Position numbers and translations under genes: made by a program
Assembly: GCF_008905045.1 (NCBI RefSeq)
Contig: NZ_VWMY01000040.1
Location: forward strand, 38,634-102,633
Reading direction: 5' to 3'
Length of the DNA stretch: 64,000 bases
Origin: Streptomyces albicerus
GTDB taxonomy: Bacteria > Actinomycetota > Actinomycetes > Streptomycetales > Streptomycetaceae
Shown here: positions 34,553-43,162 of the stretch, piece by piece
Position numbering within the stretch: the first letter of the stretch is position 1
Layout of the letters: each line of letters begins with the position of its first letter
Notes under the pieces: generated by a model
Database searches by the model: none
What the model was told of the DNA's origin: nothing
What the model saw: the letters and a program-made list of their open reading frames with translations, nothing else

Positions 34553-34732
34553 CCGCTCGAACGTGAATGGTCACCTTCAGGACGTGTGACAGCCGTCGCC
34601 GTCCCGGAGTCGGTCAGCCATCGGATGGACCGCGCGCGCCGACGTCACGCCCACCGGGACGTTTCCGTAAGCGGGTACGTCCACCCGAACGCCGACAACG
34701 GGTGGTGGCAGCCTGTTCCGTACCCTGGCGGC

Positions 34733-35644
34733 ATGCGCATGCGCCCCACTCTGAACTGGACCCCCACCGGGGACCTGCCGCCGGGCACCACGGACCTGGA
34801 GCCGGTCGCCGGTGCGCTTGGCACCGGCGGTGTACTGGTGCTCAGCGGGGCGGGCATCTCCACGGAGTCGGGCATCCCCGACTACCGGGGCGAGGGCGGA
34901 AGCCTGAGCCGGCACACCCCGATGACCTACCAGGACTTCACCGCCGACGCCCAGGCCCGGCGCCGGTACTGGGCGCGCAGCCACCTCGGCTGGCGTACCT
35001 TCGGCCGCGCCCGCCCCAACGCCGGACACCGGGCCGTGGCCGCGTTCGGGCGGCACGGCCTGCTCTCGGGTGTGATCACCCAGAACGTCGACGGCCTGCA
35101 CCAGGCCGCCGGCAGCGAGGGCGTCGTGGAACTCCACGGCAGCCTGGAGCGGGTCGCCTGCCTTTCCTGCGGCGCCTTCAGCCCGCGCCGCGAACTCGCC
35201 CGGCGGCTTCAGGAGGCCAACGCGGGCTTCGAGCCGGTGGCCTCCGCACTCAACCCGGACGGCGACGCCGACCTCACCGACGAACAGGTCCAGGACTTCC
35301 GCGTGGTGCCCTGCGCGGTGTGCGGCGGCATCCTCAAACCGGACGTGGTGTTCTTCGGCGAAGCCGTTCCGCCGCCGCGCGTCGAGCACTGCCGCCGGCT
35401 GGTCCGCGAGGCGAGTTCGCTGCTGGTCCTGGGCTCCTCACTGACGGTGATGTCCGGGCTCCGGTTCGTCCGCCAGGCAGCCCAGACCGGGAAACCAGTG
35501 CTGATCGTCAACCGGGACCCGACCCGGGGCGACCAGCACGCCGTCACCCGGGTCGCGCTCCCGCTGGGAACAGCCCTCACCGCCGTGGCCGGCCTGCTGG
35601 GCATCCCCATCGACGACGAGGCGACGGCCCGGGCGAAGGAGTGA
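34733..35644 (+). CDS. Sir2-family NAD-dependent protein deacylase
   Basis: The 303-residue sirtuin has NAD motifs GAGISTESGIPDYRG (about 39-53) and TQNVDGLHQAAG, catalytic His in VELHGS, four zinc Cys (CLSC and CAVC) and VFFGEAVPPPRVE, GSSLTVMSG and NRDPTRGD. The sequence type is class II (SIRT4-like), with deacetylase or related deacylase/ADP-ribosyltransferase activity on cytoplasmic proteins. The ATG at 34733 follows GGCGGC; another ATG is two codons later. Its upstream gap (34553-34732) shows no other gene. Confidence 0.9.
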   Translation: MRMRPTLNWTPTGDLPPGTTDLEPVAGALGTGGVLVLSGAGISTESGIPDYRGEGGSLSRHTPMTYQDFTADAQARRRYWARSHLGWRTFGRARPNAGHRAVAAFGRHGLLSGVITQNVDGLHQAAGSEGVVELHGSLERVACLSCGAFSPRRELARRLQEANAGFEPVASALNPDGDADLTDEQVQDFRVVPCAVCGGILKPDVVFFGEAVPPPRVEHCRRLVREASSLLVLGSSLTVMSGLRFVRQAAQTGKPVLIVNRDPTRGDQHAVTRVALPLGTALTAVAGLLGIPIDDEATARAKE

Positions 35645-35792
35645 CGGTGCCGGGACGTCGTCACCGGAGTGCAGCGCGGCAGCCCTTCTTGCCGCCCAGG
35701 CTGATCACGACCTCGCCGCGACGGAAGATGTCGGCAGGAAGGTGTCAGCGCGCGCTCACATCACGCGCCGGGTCCCTCAGGGTGTGCTCGCA

Positions 35793-36233
35793 TCACGTCG
35801 CGAACCTGCGTACGTACGCCTTCTGCCACGGTGTCTCCACGGCGTGGCGGTCGTAGTGCCGGCGTACGAACTTCACGGCCTCGTCGGGCGGCACGCCGTC
35901 CAGGACGGCGAGGCAGGCCAGGGCCGTGCCCGTCCGTCCGCGGCCGCCTCCGCAGGCGATCTCGACGCGCTCGTCCGGGGCCGCGGCTCGGTCCCAGGCC
36001 TCCGTAAGGATCTTCCGCGCGTATGCCCGGTCCCGGGGCAGCCAGAAGTCCGGCCACCTCAACCACCGTGTCTCCCAAGGGACTTCGGGCGGCTGCTTGC
36101 CGAGCAGATAGATGCCGTACGTCGGACGGACCGCCGAAGGATCGAGCGCGCGCCGCAGTCCCCGACCCCGTACCAGCCGCCCGGAGGGCAGTCGCAGTAC
36201 GCCGACCGACCCCTCGTCCCAAGCCTCGCTCAT
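35793..36233 (-). CDS. protein tyrosine phosphatase-like protein
   Basis: The 146-residue protein has the Cys-X5-Arg loop of dual-specificity phosphatases, ACGGGRGRTGTALACLAVLDG (the Cys and the second Arg fit the P-loop). The general acid region LRWPDFWLP lies upstream. The ATGA overlap with the FadR-type gene shows translational coupling. The 148-base gap downstream to the sirtuin gene contains a short decayed frame but no gene. A regulator-phosphatase pair at the head of a sugar-uptake locus is unusual; a role in signalling is only inferred. Confidence 0.78.
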   Translation of the reverse strand: MSEAWDEGSVGVLRLPSGRLVRGRGLRRALDPSAVRPTYGIYLLGKQPPEVPWETRWLRWPDFWLPRDRAYARKILTEAWDRAAAPDERVEIACGGGRGRTGTALACLAVLDGVPPDEAVKFVRRHYDRHAVETPWQKAYVRRFAT

Positions 36234-37036
36234 CCAACCCCCCGTGACTCCTGCGCCGCCCTCGACTCGATACCCCGGAAATGTACTGCCATCGCCTTCT
36301 GTGCTCCCTCGACATCCCGTGCTCTCAGGGCGACGACGATGTCACGGTGGCGGCGGACCGTGACGTCGGGCGTCGGATCGTCCGTCCAGCCCCGCACACC
36401 GGAGACCCGCCGGAAGACGGTCCAGAAGGCGCCCAACAGCTGGGGCACCAGGGCGTTTCCGAGGGACGCGTACAGCAACTCGTGGAATTCCCGGTCGAGT
36501 TCGGGGAACGGACGGCCCGCCCGGCCCGCCTCGTCCATCCGCTCCACCACGGCCTCGAGACGCTCCAGCTCGCCGTCCGAGAGCGCGGACGCCACGCGCC
36601 GTATCAGTCCCTCCTCCAGTACCTCCCTGACCTGGAGTATCTCGGCCAACGCGCCCGTGTCATCGCCCTGTTGGGCCAGTGTGCGGAAGGTCAGGCCATC
36701 GACGAACGGGGTCAGTGACGCCTGGCCGACGTACGTGCCGTAGCCGTGTCTGATCTCGACGATGTCGAGGGCCTGGAGGGCCTTGAGTGCCTCGCGGACG
36801 GAGTTGCGGCTGACGCCGAGGGACTCCATCAGTTCGGCCTCGGTGGGCAGCGGCGAGCCGGCCCGGAGCTTGCGGTCGAGGATCAGCTGCATGACCTCGC
36901 GCTGGATCTGGCTGCTGACCCGGCGCTCGCGGGCCGAGTGGCCCCGGGGGAGGGAGTTCCTGGGCTCCTGGAACATGGACTCCCGAGACACGGGCTCTCG
37001 AGACACGGGCTCCTGAGACGTGGGCTCCTGAGACAT
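36230..37036 (-). CDS. FadR-subfamily GntR regulator
   Basis: The 268-residue protein has a GntR winged helix (about 36-105, SSQIQREVMQLILDRKLRAGSPLPTEAELMESLGVSRNSVREALKALQAL) and an FCD ligand domain with metal-binding His/Asp (DREFHELL, RRHRDIVVALRARD). The first 22 residues are a QEP/REP repeat encoded by four 15-bp tandem units; the start codon lies in the last unit, and another ATG is at 37045. It diverges from the solute-binding protein gene of an ABC operon, with two palindromes between. In the sialic-acid context it could be a NanR-like repressor. Confidence 0.87.
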   Translation of the reverse strand: MSQEPTSQEPVSREPVSRESMFQEPRNSLPRGHSARERRVSSQIQREVMQLILDRKLRAGSPLPTEAELMESLGVSRNSVREALKALQALDIVEIRHGYGTYVGQASLTPFVDGLTFRTLAQQGDDTGALAEILQVREVLEEGLIRRVASALSDGELERLEAVVERMDEAGRAGRPFPELDREFHELLYASLGNALVPQLLGAFWTVFRRVSGVRGWTDDPTPDVTVRRHRDIVVALRARDVEGAQKAMAVHFRGIESRAAQESRGVG

Positions 37037-37037
37037 G
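36978..37037. repeat. four 15-bp tandem repeats at the start of the FadR-type gene
   Basis: Units of the type GGCTCCTGAGACACG begin at 36978, 36993, 37008 and 37023. The final unit contains the start codon of the minus-strand gene. Each adds five residues in frame. Confidence 0.9.
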
Positions 37038-37093
37038 CGCCGCATCGTACGCGCGCCGGACGTCCCACGTCCCACCTCCCGACAGGATCAGCC

Positions 37094-37110
37094 GTCAATC
37101 AAGGATTGAC
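37094..37110. promoter_or_regulatory. palindrome GTCAATC-AAG-GATTGAC, candidate operator
   Basis: This is a perfect 7-bp-arm palindrome 58 bases upstream of the FadR-type start. It could mediate autoregulation or distal repression of the divergent ABC operon. Confidence 0.55.
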
Positions 37111-37184
37111 CGCCCGTCAACTCGTCGCATTTCACGGCGACATTGGTCGCACCTTTGGAAGAAATGGGATTCGTGCGCGTTCCC

Positions 37185-37213
37185 TTGACCGCCCCCACGA
37201 CCCCTCTTATGGT
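37185..37213 (+). promoter_or_regulatory. promoter of the ABC transporter operon
   Basis: TTGACC (37185-37190) and TATGGT (37208-37213) are separated by 17 bases, a good vegetative sigma match 55 bases upstream of the GTG start at 37268. Confidence 0.6.
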
Positions 37214-37227
37214 CACGCTGCACCTAT

Positions 37228-37240
37228 GACGTAGGACGTC
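37228..37240. promoter_or_regulatory. palindrome GACGT-AGG-ACGTC, candidate operator
   Basis: It lies just downstream of the predicted transcription start of the ABC operon, a position where a bound repressor would block transcription. A partial match (GACGTGGGATGAC, 45502-45514) lies upstream of the sialidase start. Confidence 0.5.
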
Positions 37241-37267
37241 GTATCTCCCACCCCTGCTGGAGGAACC

Positions 37268-38896
37268 GTGCGCGACGCGACCCACGCACCGGCGCTGCAC
37301 CGCCGGTCGTTCCTGAAGTACTCCGGCGCGCTGGGCGCGGCCGCCGTGATCAGCTCGACGCTCTCCGCCTGTTCGTCGGGGCCGGAGTCCACGAACGAGA
37401 CGGGCGGTGGCGGCGAGGGCGCCGACCGGACGCTCACCGCGGTGATCGGCTACGGCAACGACCAGAGCTGGGACCCGCTGATGACGGCCTCGGCGTTCTC
37501 GATGGCCGCCAACCACCACATCTACGAGGGGCTGCTGGACACCGACCCGATCAGCCGTGAGCCCTACGCGGCCCTGGCGACCGCGGCTCCGGCGGATCTC
37601 CAGGCGACGACCTGGAAGTTCACGCTGCGCGAGGGCGCGAAGTGGCACGACGGGCAGCCCGTCACCGCCGACGACGTCGTCTACACGTACGAGCGGGTGC
37701 TGGACACCAAGACGACGACGCTCGCCGCGAACTTCTTCGTGTCCTGGCTGAAGGAAGTGCGGAAGGTCGACGACAAGTCGGTGGAGCTGGTGCTCAAGTT
37801 CCCCTTCCCGGACGGGGTTCAGCGGCTCACGCTGGCCAAGATCATGCCCAAGCACGTGTTCTCGAAAGCGGGCGCGCTGGACGAGGCGACGACGGGAAAG
37901 GCGGTCGGTTCGGGGCCGTACCGGCAGACCGCGCACCACCCGAAGTCCAACACCACCTTCGAGGCGTTCGCCGACTACAACGGGCCGCGCAAGGCCGCGT
38001 TCAAGAAGATGAACTGGCTGACGATCGTGGACGCCGCGCCGCGCGTCGCGAAGATCTCCGGTTCCAGCGCGGGCGCGCAGATCTCCGACAACATTCCGTA
38101 CGCCAATATCTCCCAGCTGGAGAAGGGCGGACTGAAAGTCGAGGGCGGGGCGGGCATGAACCACCTCTTCCTCCTCTTCAACACCGCTCACAAACCCTTC
38201 GACGACGTACGGGTGCGGCAGGCGCTGCATTACGCGATCGACAAGGAGAAGATGATCCAGGCCGCGCTGCGCGGTCACGGCAAGCCGGCGTCGTCGTTCC
38301 TCAACGAGGGGAATCCGACGTACCGGAAGGCGAAGACCGTCTACGACTACGACCCGGACAAGGCCAAGGCGCTCCTGAAGGAGGCCGGGGTCAGCGGGCT
38401 CACGATCAACCTGATGGCGGTCAACGTGAGCTGGATCGTGGACTGTCTGCCGACCATCAAGGCCTCCTGGGACGCCATCGGCGTCAAGACGACCCTCGAA
38501 CCCCAGGAAACCGCCGCGCTCTTCACGAAGCTCGACCAGAAACAGGACTTCCAGGTCGTCGCGGCCGCCTCGAATCCGAATCAGTTCGGCCTCGACGCGG
38601 ACCTGATCATGCATTACAACTACGGGCCCGGAAACACCTGGATGCGGTATGCCCGCTGGGAGACCAACTCCGTGGCGAAGGATCTCTTCAAGCGGATGGA
38701 TCAGGCGACGCGGGAGCCCGACGCCGAGAAGAAGAAGCAGATGACGCAGGAGTACATCGACGTCGTCGCGGAGAACGCCGTCATCTATCCGGTCGTCCAC
38801 AACGAGCTGATCACCGCGTGGGATGCGAAGGATCTAACGGGTATTCGGCCGCAGCCGTACCCGGGGATCAACTTGCTCCAGGCGAAGTGGGTTTAG
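37268..38896 (+). CDS. ABC transporter solute-binding lipoprotein (family 5, oligopeptide type; putative sialic acid)
   Basis: The 542-residue extracellular lipoprotein has a combined RRSFLK (12-17) and LSAC lipobox (Cys at about 35). It belongs to family 5 binding proteins: DPLMTASAFSMAANHHIYEGL, LREGAKWHDGQPVTADDVVYTYER, VRQALHYAIDKEKM and DYDPDKAKALLKEAG. The GTG start has GGAGGAA five bases before it. It opens an operon with two permease genes, two ATPase domains and a DapA/NanA-family lyase. Sequence alone suggests peptides, but SAT-type sialic acid importers belong to this same family, and the lyase and sialidase nearby favour sialic acid. Confidence 0.85.
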   Translation: MRDATHAPALHRRSFLKYSGALGAAAVISSTLSACSSGPESTNETGGGGEGADRTLTAVIGYGNDQSWDPLMTASAFSMAANHHIYEGLLDTDPISREPYAALATAAPADLQATTWKFTLREGAKWHDGQPVTADDVVYTYERVLDTKTTTLAANFFVSWLKEVRKVDDKSVELVLKFPFPDGVQRLTLAKIMPKHVFSKAGALDEATTGKAVGSGPYRQTAHHPKSNTTFEAFADYNGPRKAAFKKMNWLTIVDAAPRVAKISGSSAGAQISDNIPYANISQLEKGGLKVEGGAGMNHLFLLFNTAHKPFDDVRVRQALHYAIDKEKMIQAALRGHGKPASSFLNEGNPTYRKAKTVYDYDPDKAKALLKEAGVSGLTINLMAVNVSWIVDCLPTIKASWDAIGVKTTLEPQETAALFTKLDQKQDFQVVAAASNPNQFGLDADLIMHYNYGPGNTWMRYARWETNSVAKDLFKRMDQATREPDAEKKKQMTQEYIDVVAENAVIYPVVHNELITAWDAKDLTGIRPQPYPGINLLQAKWV

Positions 38897-38920
38897 GGGT
38901 TGTGTGGAGGGTGCGGGCCC

Positions 38921-38988
38921 GTCGTGGCTGGTCGCGCCCACGCGGCGGAGCCGCACAATGTCGCAGCCCCGCGCCCCTGAAGGGGCGC
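38921..38988 (-). repeat. dispersed intergenic repeat, class A, inside the ABC operon
   Basis: GGCTGGTCGCGCCCACGCGG, CGGAGCCGCA and GTCGCAGCCCCGCGCCCCTG match the inverted class A order. Here the element lies between the binding-protein and permease genes of one operon, where it could set expression ratios by attenuating or protecting the transcript. Confidence 0.7.
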
Positions 38989-39026
38989 TTGCGGATCAGC
39001 CGGATTAATCTAGGAGAGAAGTATCC

Positions 39027-39989
39027 GTGGTCGCGATCGTCAGAATTCTGGGGCGTCGTATCGTCCTGCTCGTGCCGCTGATGCTCGGGATCGTCCTGTT
39101 CGTGTTCATCGTGATGCGGTTCTCGGACAGTGATCCGGCGTCCGCGTACTTCCAGGGCGCGAACCCCACCGAGCAGCAGCTGCACGACTTCCGTGAGCGC
39201 AACGGGCTGCTCGATCCGTTCCCGGTGCGGTACTTCGACTTCGTCGGGGATCTGATCCGGGGCGACATGGGCGTCAGCGCGCTGACCAGGGCGCCGGTCG
39301 TCGACCAGGTCACCACGGCCCTGCCGCTCACCATGCAGCTGACCTTCCTGGGCCTCGGCATCGCGGTCGTCCTCGCCCTGCTGGGCGGGGTCACCGCGGC
39401 GATCTACCGGGACCGGCTGCCCGACCAGCTGATCCGGGTCGTCTCGCTGACCGGTGTCGCGGCGCCCGGCTTCTGGCTGGCGCTGCTGATGATCCAGTAC
39501 CTCGCCGTGGACCTGGGCTGGTTCCCGACCAGCGGATACGTCAACCCGGGTGACTCGTTCACCGGCTGGCTGAAGACCATGACGCTGCCCGCGTTCGCGC
39601 TGTCGCTGCCCGTCGCCGCGCAGCTCACCCGGATCGTGCGGACGGCCGTGGTGGAGGAGCTGGACAAGGACTACGTACGCACGGCGATCGGCAGCGGGCT
39701 GCCCCCGAGGGTGGTGGTCGGGCGGAACGTGCTGCGCAACGCCCTGATAAATCCGCTGACCGTCCTCGGTCTGCGCGTCGGCTATCTGCTCGGCGGCGCG
39801 GTCGTCATCGAGACGATCTTCAATCTGCCGGGGATGGGGAAGCTGATGATCGACGCCGTGAAGAACGGTGATCCGGCCGTCGTGCAGGGCGGCGTGCTCA
39901 CGATCGCCTTCGGGTTCGTGGTCGTGAACCTCGTCATCGACATCCTCTATCTGCTGGTCAACCCGCGTCTGAGGAGTGCCGAAGCATGA
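39027..39989 (+). CDS. ABC transporter permease (DppB/SatB type)
   Basis: The 320-residue permease has six hydrophobic segments. The N-terminus is VAIVRILGRRIVLLVPLMLGIVLFVFIVMRFS, and the EAA loop reads VVEELDKDYVRTAIGSGLPPRVVVGRNVLRNALINPL. It starts at GTG 39027 with GGAGAG upstream. Its stop overlaps the next start as ATGA. It partners the permease/ATPase fusion that follows. Confidence 0.88.
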   Translation: MVAIVRILGRRIVLLVPLMLGIVLFVFIVMRFSDSDPASAYFQGANPTEQQLHDFRERNGLLDPFPVRYFDFVGDLIRGDMGVSALTRAPVVDQVTTALPLTMQLTFLGLGIAVVLALLGGVTAAIYRDRLPDQLIRVVSLTGVAAPGFWLALLMIQYLAVDLGWFPTSGYVNPGDSFTGWLKTMTLPAFALSLPVAAQLTRIVRTAVVEELDKDYVRTAIGSGLPPRVVVGRNVLRNALINPLTVLGLRVGYLLGGAVVIETIFNLPGMGKLMIDAVKNGDPAVVQGGVLTIAFGFVVVNLVIDILYLLVNPRLRSAEA

Positions 39990-41995
39990 TGCTGATGTCT
40001 CGAAAGCGGCTGACCGACGTACTGTCCCGGCCGGGCATCCGCCTCCGGGGGTTCAGGCGCCTCCCCGTGATCTCGCGGATCGCCGTCGTCGTCATCGGGA
40101 TCGTCGTCCTCGTGGCCCTGTTCGCCCCGCTGATCGCCCCGCACGACCCGCTCGACCAGGCACCCCTGATCGACCACGGCAACGGCGAGGGCGCGCCGTC
40201 GGGCGAGCACTGGATGGGGCAGGACAGCCTGGGCCGCGACATCCTCAGCCGGCTGATGTACGGGGCGCGCTGGTCCCTCGCGATCGGTCTCGGCGCGACC
40301 GGGCTCGCGCTCGTCGTGGGGGCGATCCTCGGCGCGATCGCGGCGACCTCGCGCAAGGCGGTCGACGAGACGCTGATGCGCTGCCTGGACATCATCATGG
40401 CGTTCCCCGGCATCGCGCTCGCGGCCGTCTTCGTCGCGGTGTTCGGCGGCAGCATCCCGATCCTCATCGGCGCGATCGCGTTCCTCTACATGCCGCCGAT
40501 GGCTCGGGTCGTACGGGCCAATGTGATGGACCAGTACGGCGAGGACTATGTGACGGCCGAACGGGTGATCGGCGCCCGTACGCCGCACATCGTGCTGAAA
40601 CACGTGGCCATCAACTGCGCGGCTCCGGTGCTGGTGTTCTGCACGGTGCAGGTCGCCGAGGCGATCGTCTTCGAGGCGTCGCTGTCCTTCATCGGCGCGG
40701 GTGTACGGCCGCCGGACCCGTCCTGGGGCAGCGTCATCGCGGACGGCAAGAACATGGTGCTGACCGGCGGCTGGTGGGCGACCGTCTTCCCCGGTCTGCT
40801 GATGCTGGTCACCGTACTGTCGCTGAACATCCTCTCCGAGGGCGTCTCCGACGCGTGGGCGGCGCCCGCCGCGCGGGACGTCGAAGCGCGCGAGGAGGAC
40901 GACCGCCTGGAGGCTCCCGAGCCGGGCAGCGGGAAGGTCTTGGAGCTGCCGGGACTGACGGAGGCGGCCCAGCGGCTGCGTACCCGGGCGCGCCCTCTGC
41001 CCGAGGGACAACCGGTCCTGAGCGTCGAGAACCTGGCCATCGGCTTCGATGCCCGCCACGGGGGTGTGGACATCGTCGACGGCATCAGTTTCGACGTACA
41101 GCCCGGTGAAGTCCTGGGCCTCGTCGGCGAGTCGGGCTGCGGGAAGTCGCTGACCGCGCTCGCCGTGATGGGCCTGGAGCCGAAGGGCGCCCGGGTGCGC
41201 GGCCATGTCCGGTTCAACCAGCGGCAGTTGGTGGGCGAGCCGATGCGCGTACGGCGCAAACTCCTCGGCCACGAGATGGCGATGATCTATCAGGACGCCC
41301 TGTCGTCGCTGAACCCGGCGATGACGATCCGCGCCCAGCTCAAGCAGGTGGTCCGCAGGGGCGGCACGCGCACCGGCGCCGAACTCCTCGAACTGGTCGG
41401 CCTGGACCCGGAGCGCACCCTGCGCAGCTACCCGCACGAGCTGTCCGGCGGCCAGCGTCAGCGCGTCCTGATCGCCATGGCGCTGTCCCGCGATCCCAAG
41501 CTGATCGTCGCCGACGAGCCGACGACCGCCCTCGACGTCACCGTGCAGGCGCAGATCATAGAGCTGCTGCTGCGGCTGCGCGCCGAGCTGGACTTCGCGC
41601 TGGTCCTCGTCTCGCACGACCTGGCGCTCATCGCGGACGTCACCGACCGGGTCGTCGTGATGTACGGCGGCCAGATCGTGGAATCGGGCGTGACGGCGGA
41701 CCTGGTGGAGTCCCCGTCCCACCACTACACGCGCGGACTGCTCGGCAGCGTCCTGTCGCTGGAGTCGGCGGCCGAACGGATGACGCAGATCAAGGGCGTC
41801 GTCCCCTCCCCCGCCGACTTCCCGGCGGGCTGCCGGTTCGCCGACCGGTGCCCGATGGCGACCGAGGTGTGCCGTACGACGGCTCCCCGGCTGGTCGGCC
41901 CGCCGCGCCGGCACGAGGTCGCCTGCCACCACCCGGCGATCGCCCTGACCACGACCCCGGCCGGGCCGGCCGAGCCGACGGAAGCGAGGCCGTGA
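39986..41995 (+). CDS. fused ABC permease (DppC type) and ATP-binding protein (DppD type)
   Basis: The 669-residue fusion has residues 1-285 as an OppC-like permease (EHWMGQDSLGRDILSRLMYGARW, EAA loop DYVTAERVIGARTPHIVLKHV). Residues 345-669 form an ATPase with GESGCGKS (about 381), LSGGQRQRVL (about 490), VADEPTTALDV, and a C-terminal oligopeptide-type CPMATEVCRTTAP cysteine region. An acidic linker (EAREEDDRLEAPEPGSGK) joins them. A permease/ATPase fusion is the arrangement reported for SAT-type sialic acid transporters, although fusions occur in other oligopeptide-type systems. Confidence 0.88.
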   Translation: MMLMSRKRLTDVLSRPGIRLRGFRRLPVISRIAVVVIGIVVLVALFAPLIAPHDPLDQAPLIDHGNGEGAPSGEHWMGQDSLGRDILSRLMYGARWSLAIGLGATGLALVVGAILGAIAATSRKAVDETLMRCLDIIMAFPGIALAAVFVAVFGGSIPILIGAIAFLYMPPMARVVRANVMDQYGEDYVTAERVIGARTPHIVLKHVAINCAAPVLVFCTVQVAEAIVFEASLSFIGAGVRPPDPSWGSVIADGKNMVLTGGWWATVFPGLLMLVTVLSLNILSEGVSDAWAAPAARDVEAREEDDRLEAPEPGSGKVLELPGLTEAAQRLRTRARPLPEGQPVLSVENLAIGFDARHGGVDIVDGISFDVQPGEVLGLVGESGCGKSLTALAVMGLEPKGARVRGHVRFNQRQLVGEPMRVRRKLLGHEMAMIYQDALSSLNPAMTIRAQLKQVVRRGGTRTGAELLELVGLDPERTLRSYPHELSGGQRQRVLIAMALSRDPKLIVADEPTTALDVTVQAQIIELLLRLRAELDFALVLVSHDLALIADVTDRVVVMYGGQIVESGVTADLVESPSHHYTRGLLGSVLSLESAAERMTQIKGVVPSPADFPAGCRFADRCPMATEVCRTTAPRLVGPPRRHEVACHHPAIALTTTPAGPAEPTEARP

Positions 41996-41996
41996 C

Positions 41997-43118
41997 GTGA
42001 GCCAACTCGTCGAGGGCCGTGACGTGAGCGGGCCCGTCGGCCCTCTCGTGGAGTTGTCCGACACCCATGTCGTCCACAGGGCGCGCACCGGCGGCCTGTT
42101 CGCCCGCGATCGCGTGTACGCCCTCACCGGCGCCGATCTCACCATCGCGCCCGGCGAGACGGTGGGCGTCGTCGGGGAGTCCGGCTGCGGCAAGTCGACG
42201 CTCGCCAAGGTGCTGGTGGGGGTGCAGAAGCCGACGTCCGGGACGGTGTCCTTCCGGGGCCGCGATCTGTGGACGATGACACCGGCCGAGCGGCGGCTCG
42301 CGGTCGGCGCGGGCACCGGCATGATCTTCCAGGACCCGTCGACGGCGCTGAATCGCAGATTGACGGTTCGTCAAATACTCCGTGATCCGCTCGACGTCCA
42401 CAAGCGGGGGACGCCCCAGCAACGCGAGGACCGGGTAAGGGAGTTGATGTCCCTCGTCGGCCTGCCCAAGGCGCTGGCCGACGGGCTGCCCGGACAGCTG
42501 TCCGGCGGTCAACGTCAGCGGGTGGCCATCGCACGGGCACTCGCCCTCGATCCGGACCTGGTCGTGGCGGACGAACCGACGAGCGCGCTGGACGTCTCGG
42601 TCCGCGCCCAGATCCTCAACCTTCTCCTGGACCTGAAGGAGCGACTGGGTCTCGCCCTGGTCTTCGTCTCGCACGACATCCAGACCGTGCGGAGGATGAG
42701 CGACCGCGTCATCACCATGTACCTCGGCCGGATCGTCGAGGAGTCACCGGCCGACGAGGTCACCGACCGGTCCCGGCACCCGTACACCCGCGCCCTCTTC
42801 TCGGCGACACCCGGGCTGCTGGACCCCATCGACCCGATCCCGCTGGTCGGGCCCGTGCCGTCGGCCACGCGTCCGCCCAGCGGGTGTCCGTTCCGGACCC
42901 GCTGCTGGAAGGCGGACTCGGTCTGCGCCGAGATCATGCCGGACTTCGCGGCCGCGTCGAGTCCGGGACACCGGTTCCGGTGCCACCATCCTGTGCAGGA
43001 CGGCCAGTCGACGCGCGACCTGGTCGCACAGGCCGTCAGCACCGTCCCGGAGGCCACCGCCATGGCCGATACACCGACGCAGAAGCCGACGCAGAGGCCG
43101 ACGCAGAAACAGTCCTGA
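41997..43118 (+). CDS. ABC transporter ATP-binding protein (DppF type)
   Basis: The 373-residue ATPase has Walker A GESGCGKST (about 58), signature LSGGQRQRVAIARAL, Walker B VVADEPTSALDV and the oligopeptide-family C-terminal motif GCPFRTRCWKADSVCAE. The tail (about 352-373) is a Thr/Gln/Lys/Pro repeat, PTQKPTQRPTQKQ, from near-identical 15- and 12-base units. GTG 41997 starts one base after the preceding TGA. It supplies the second nucleotide-binding domain of the importer. Confidence 0.87.
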   Translation: MSQLVEGRDVSGPVGPLVELSDTHVVHRARTGGLFARDRVYALTGADLTIAPGETVGVVGESGCGKSTLAKVLVGVQKPTSGTVSFRGRDLWTMTPAERRLAVGAGTGMIFQDPSTALNRRLTVRQILRDPLDVHKRGTPQQREDRVRELMSLVGLPKALADGLPGQLSGGQRQRVAIARALALDPDLVVADEPTSALDVSVRAQILNLLLDLKERLGLALVFVSHDIQTVRRMSDRVITMYLGRIVEESPADEVTDRSRHPYTRALFSATPGLLDPIDPIPLVGPVPSATRPPSGCPFRTRCWKADSVCAEIMPDFAAASSPGHRFRCHHPVQDGQSTRDLVAQAVSTVPEATAMADTPTQKPTQRPTQKQS

Positions 43119-43162
43119 AGCAGGGCCTGCACGCAGGCCTCAAGCAGTCCTAGGGAGCCTTG

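Noticed and set aside
35660..35745. Minus-strand fragment ending ISLGGKKGCRAALR downstream of the phosphatase gene
   Set aside because: Protein-like composition but only about 27 codons with no start; too short to call a gene remnant with confidence.
37642..39081. Long second frame inside the solute-binding protein gene
   Set aside because: High-G+C shadow frame with no domain and biased Arg/Gly composition.
37267..43118. Dipeptide transporter assignment from ABC family alone
   Set aside because: The family covers peptides, nickel, opines and sialic acid; context with lyase and sialidase argues against a plain dipeptide label, so no dpp symbol was given.
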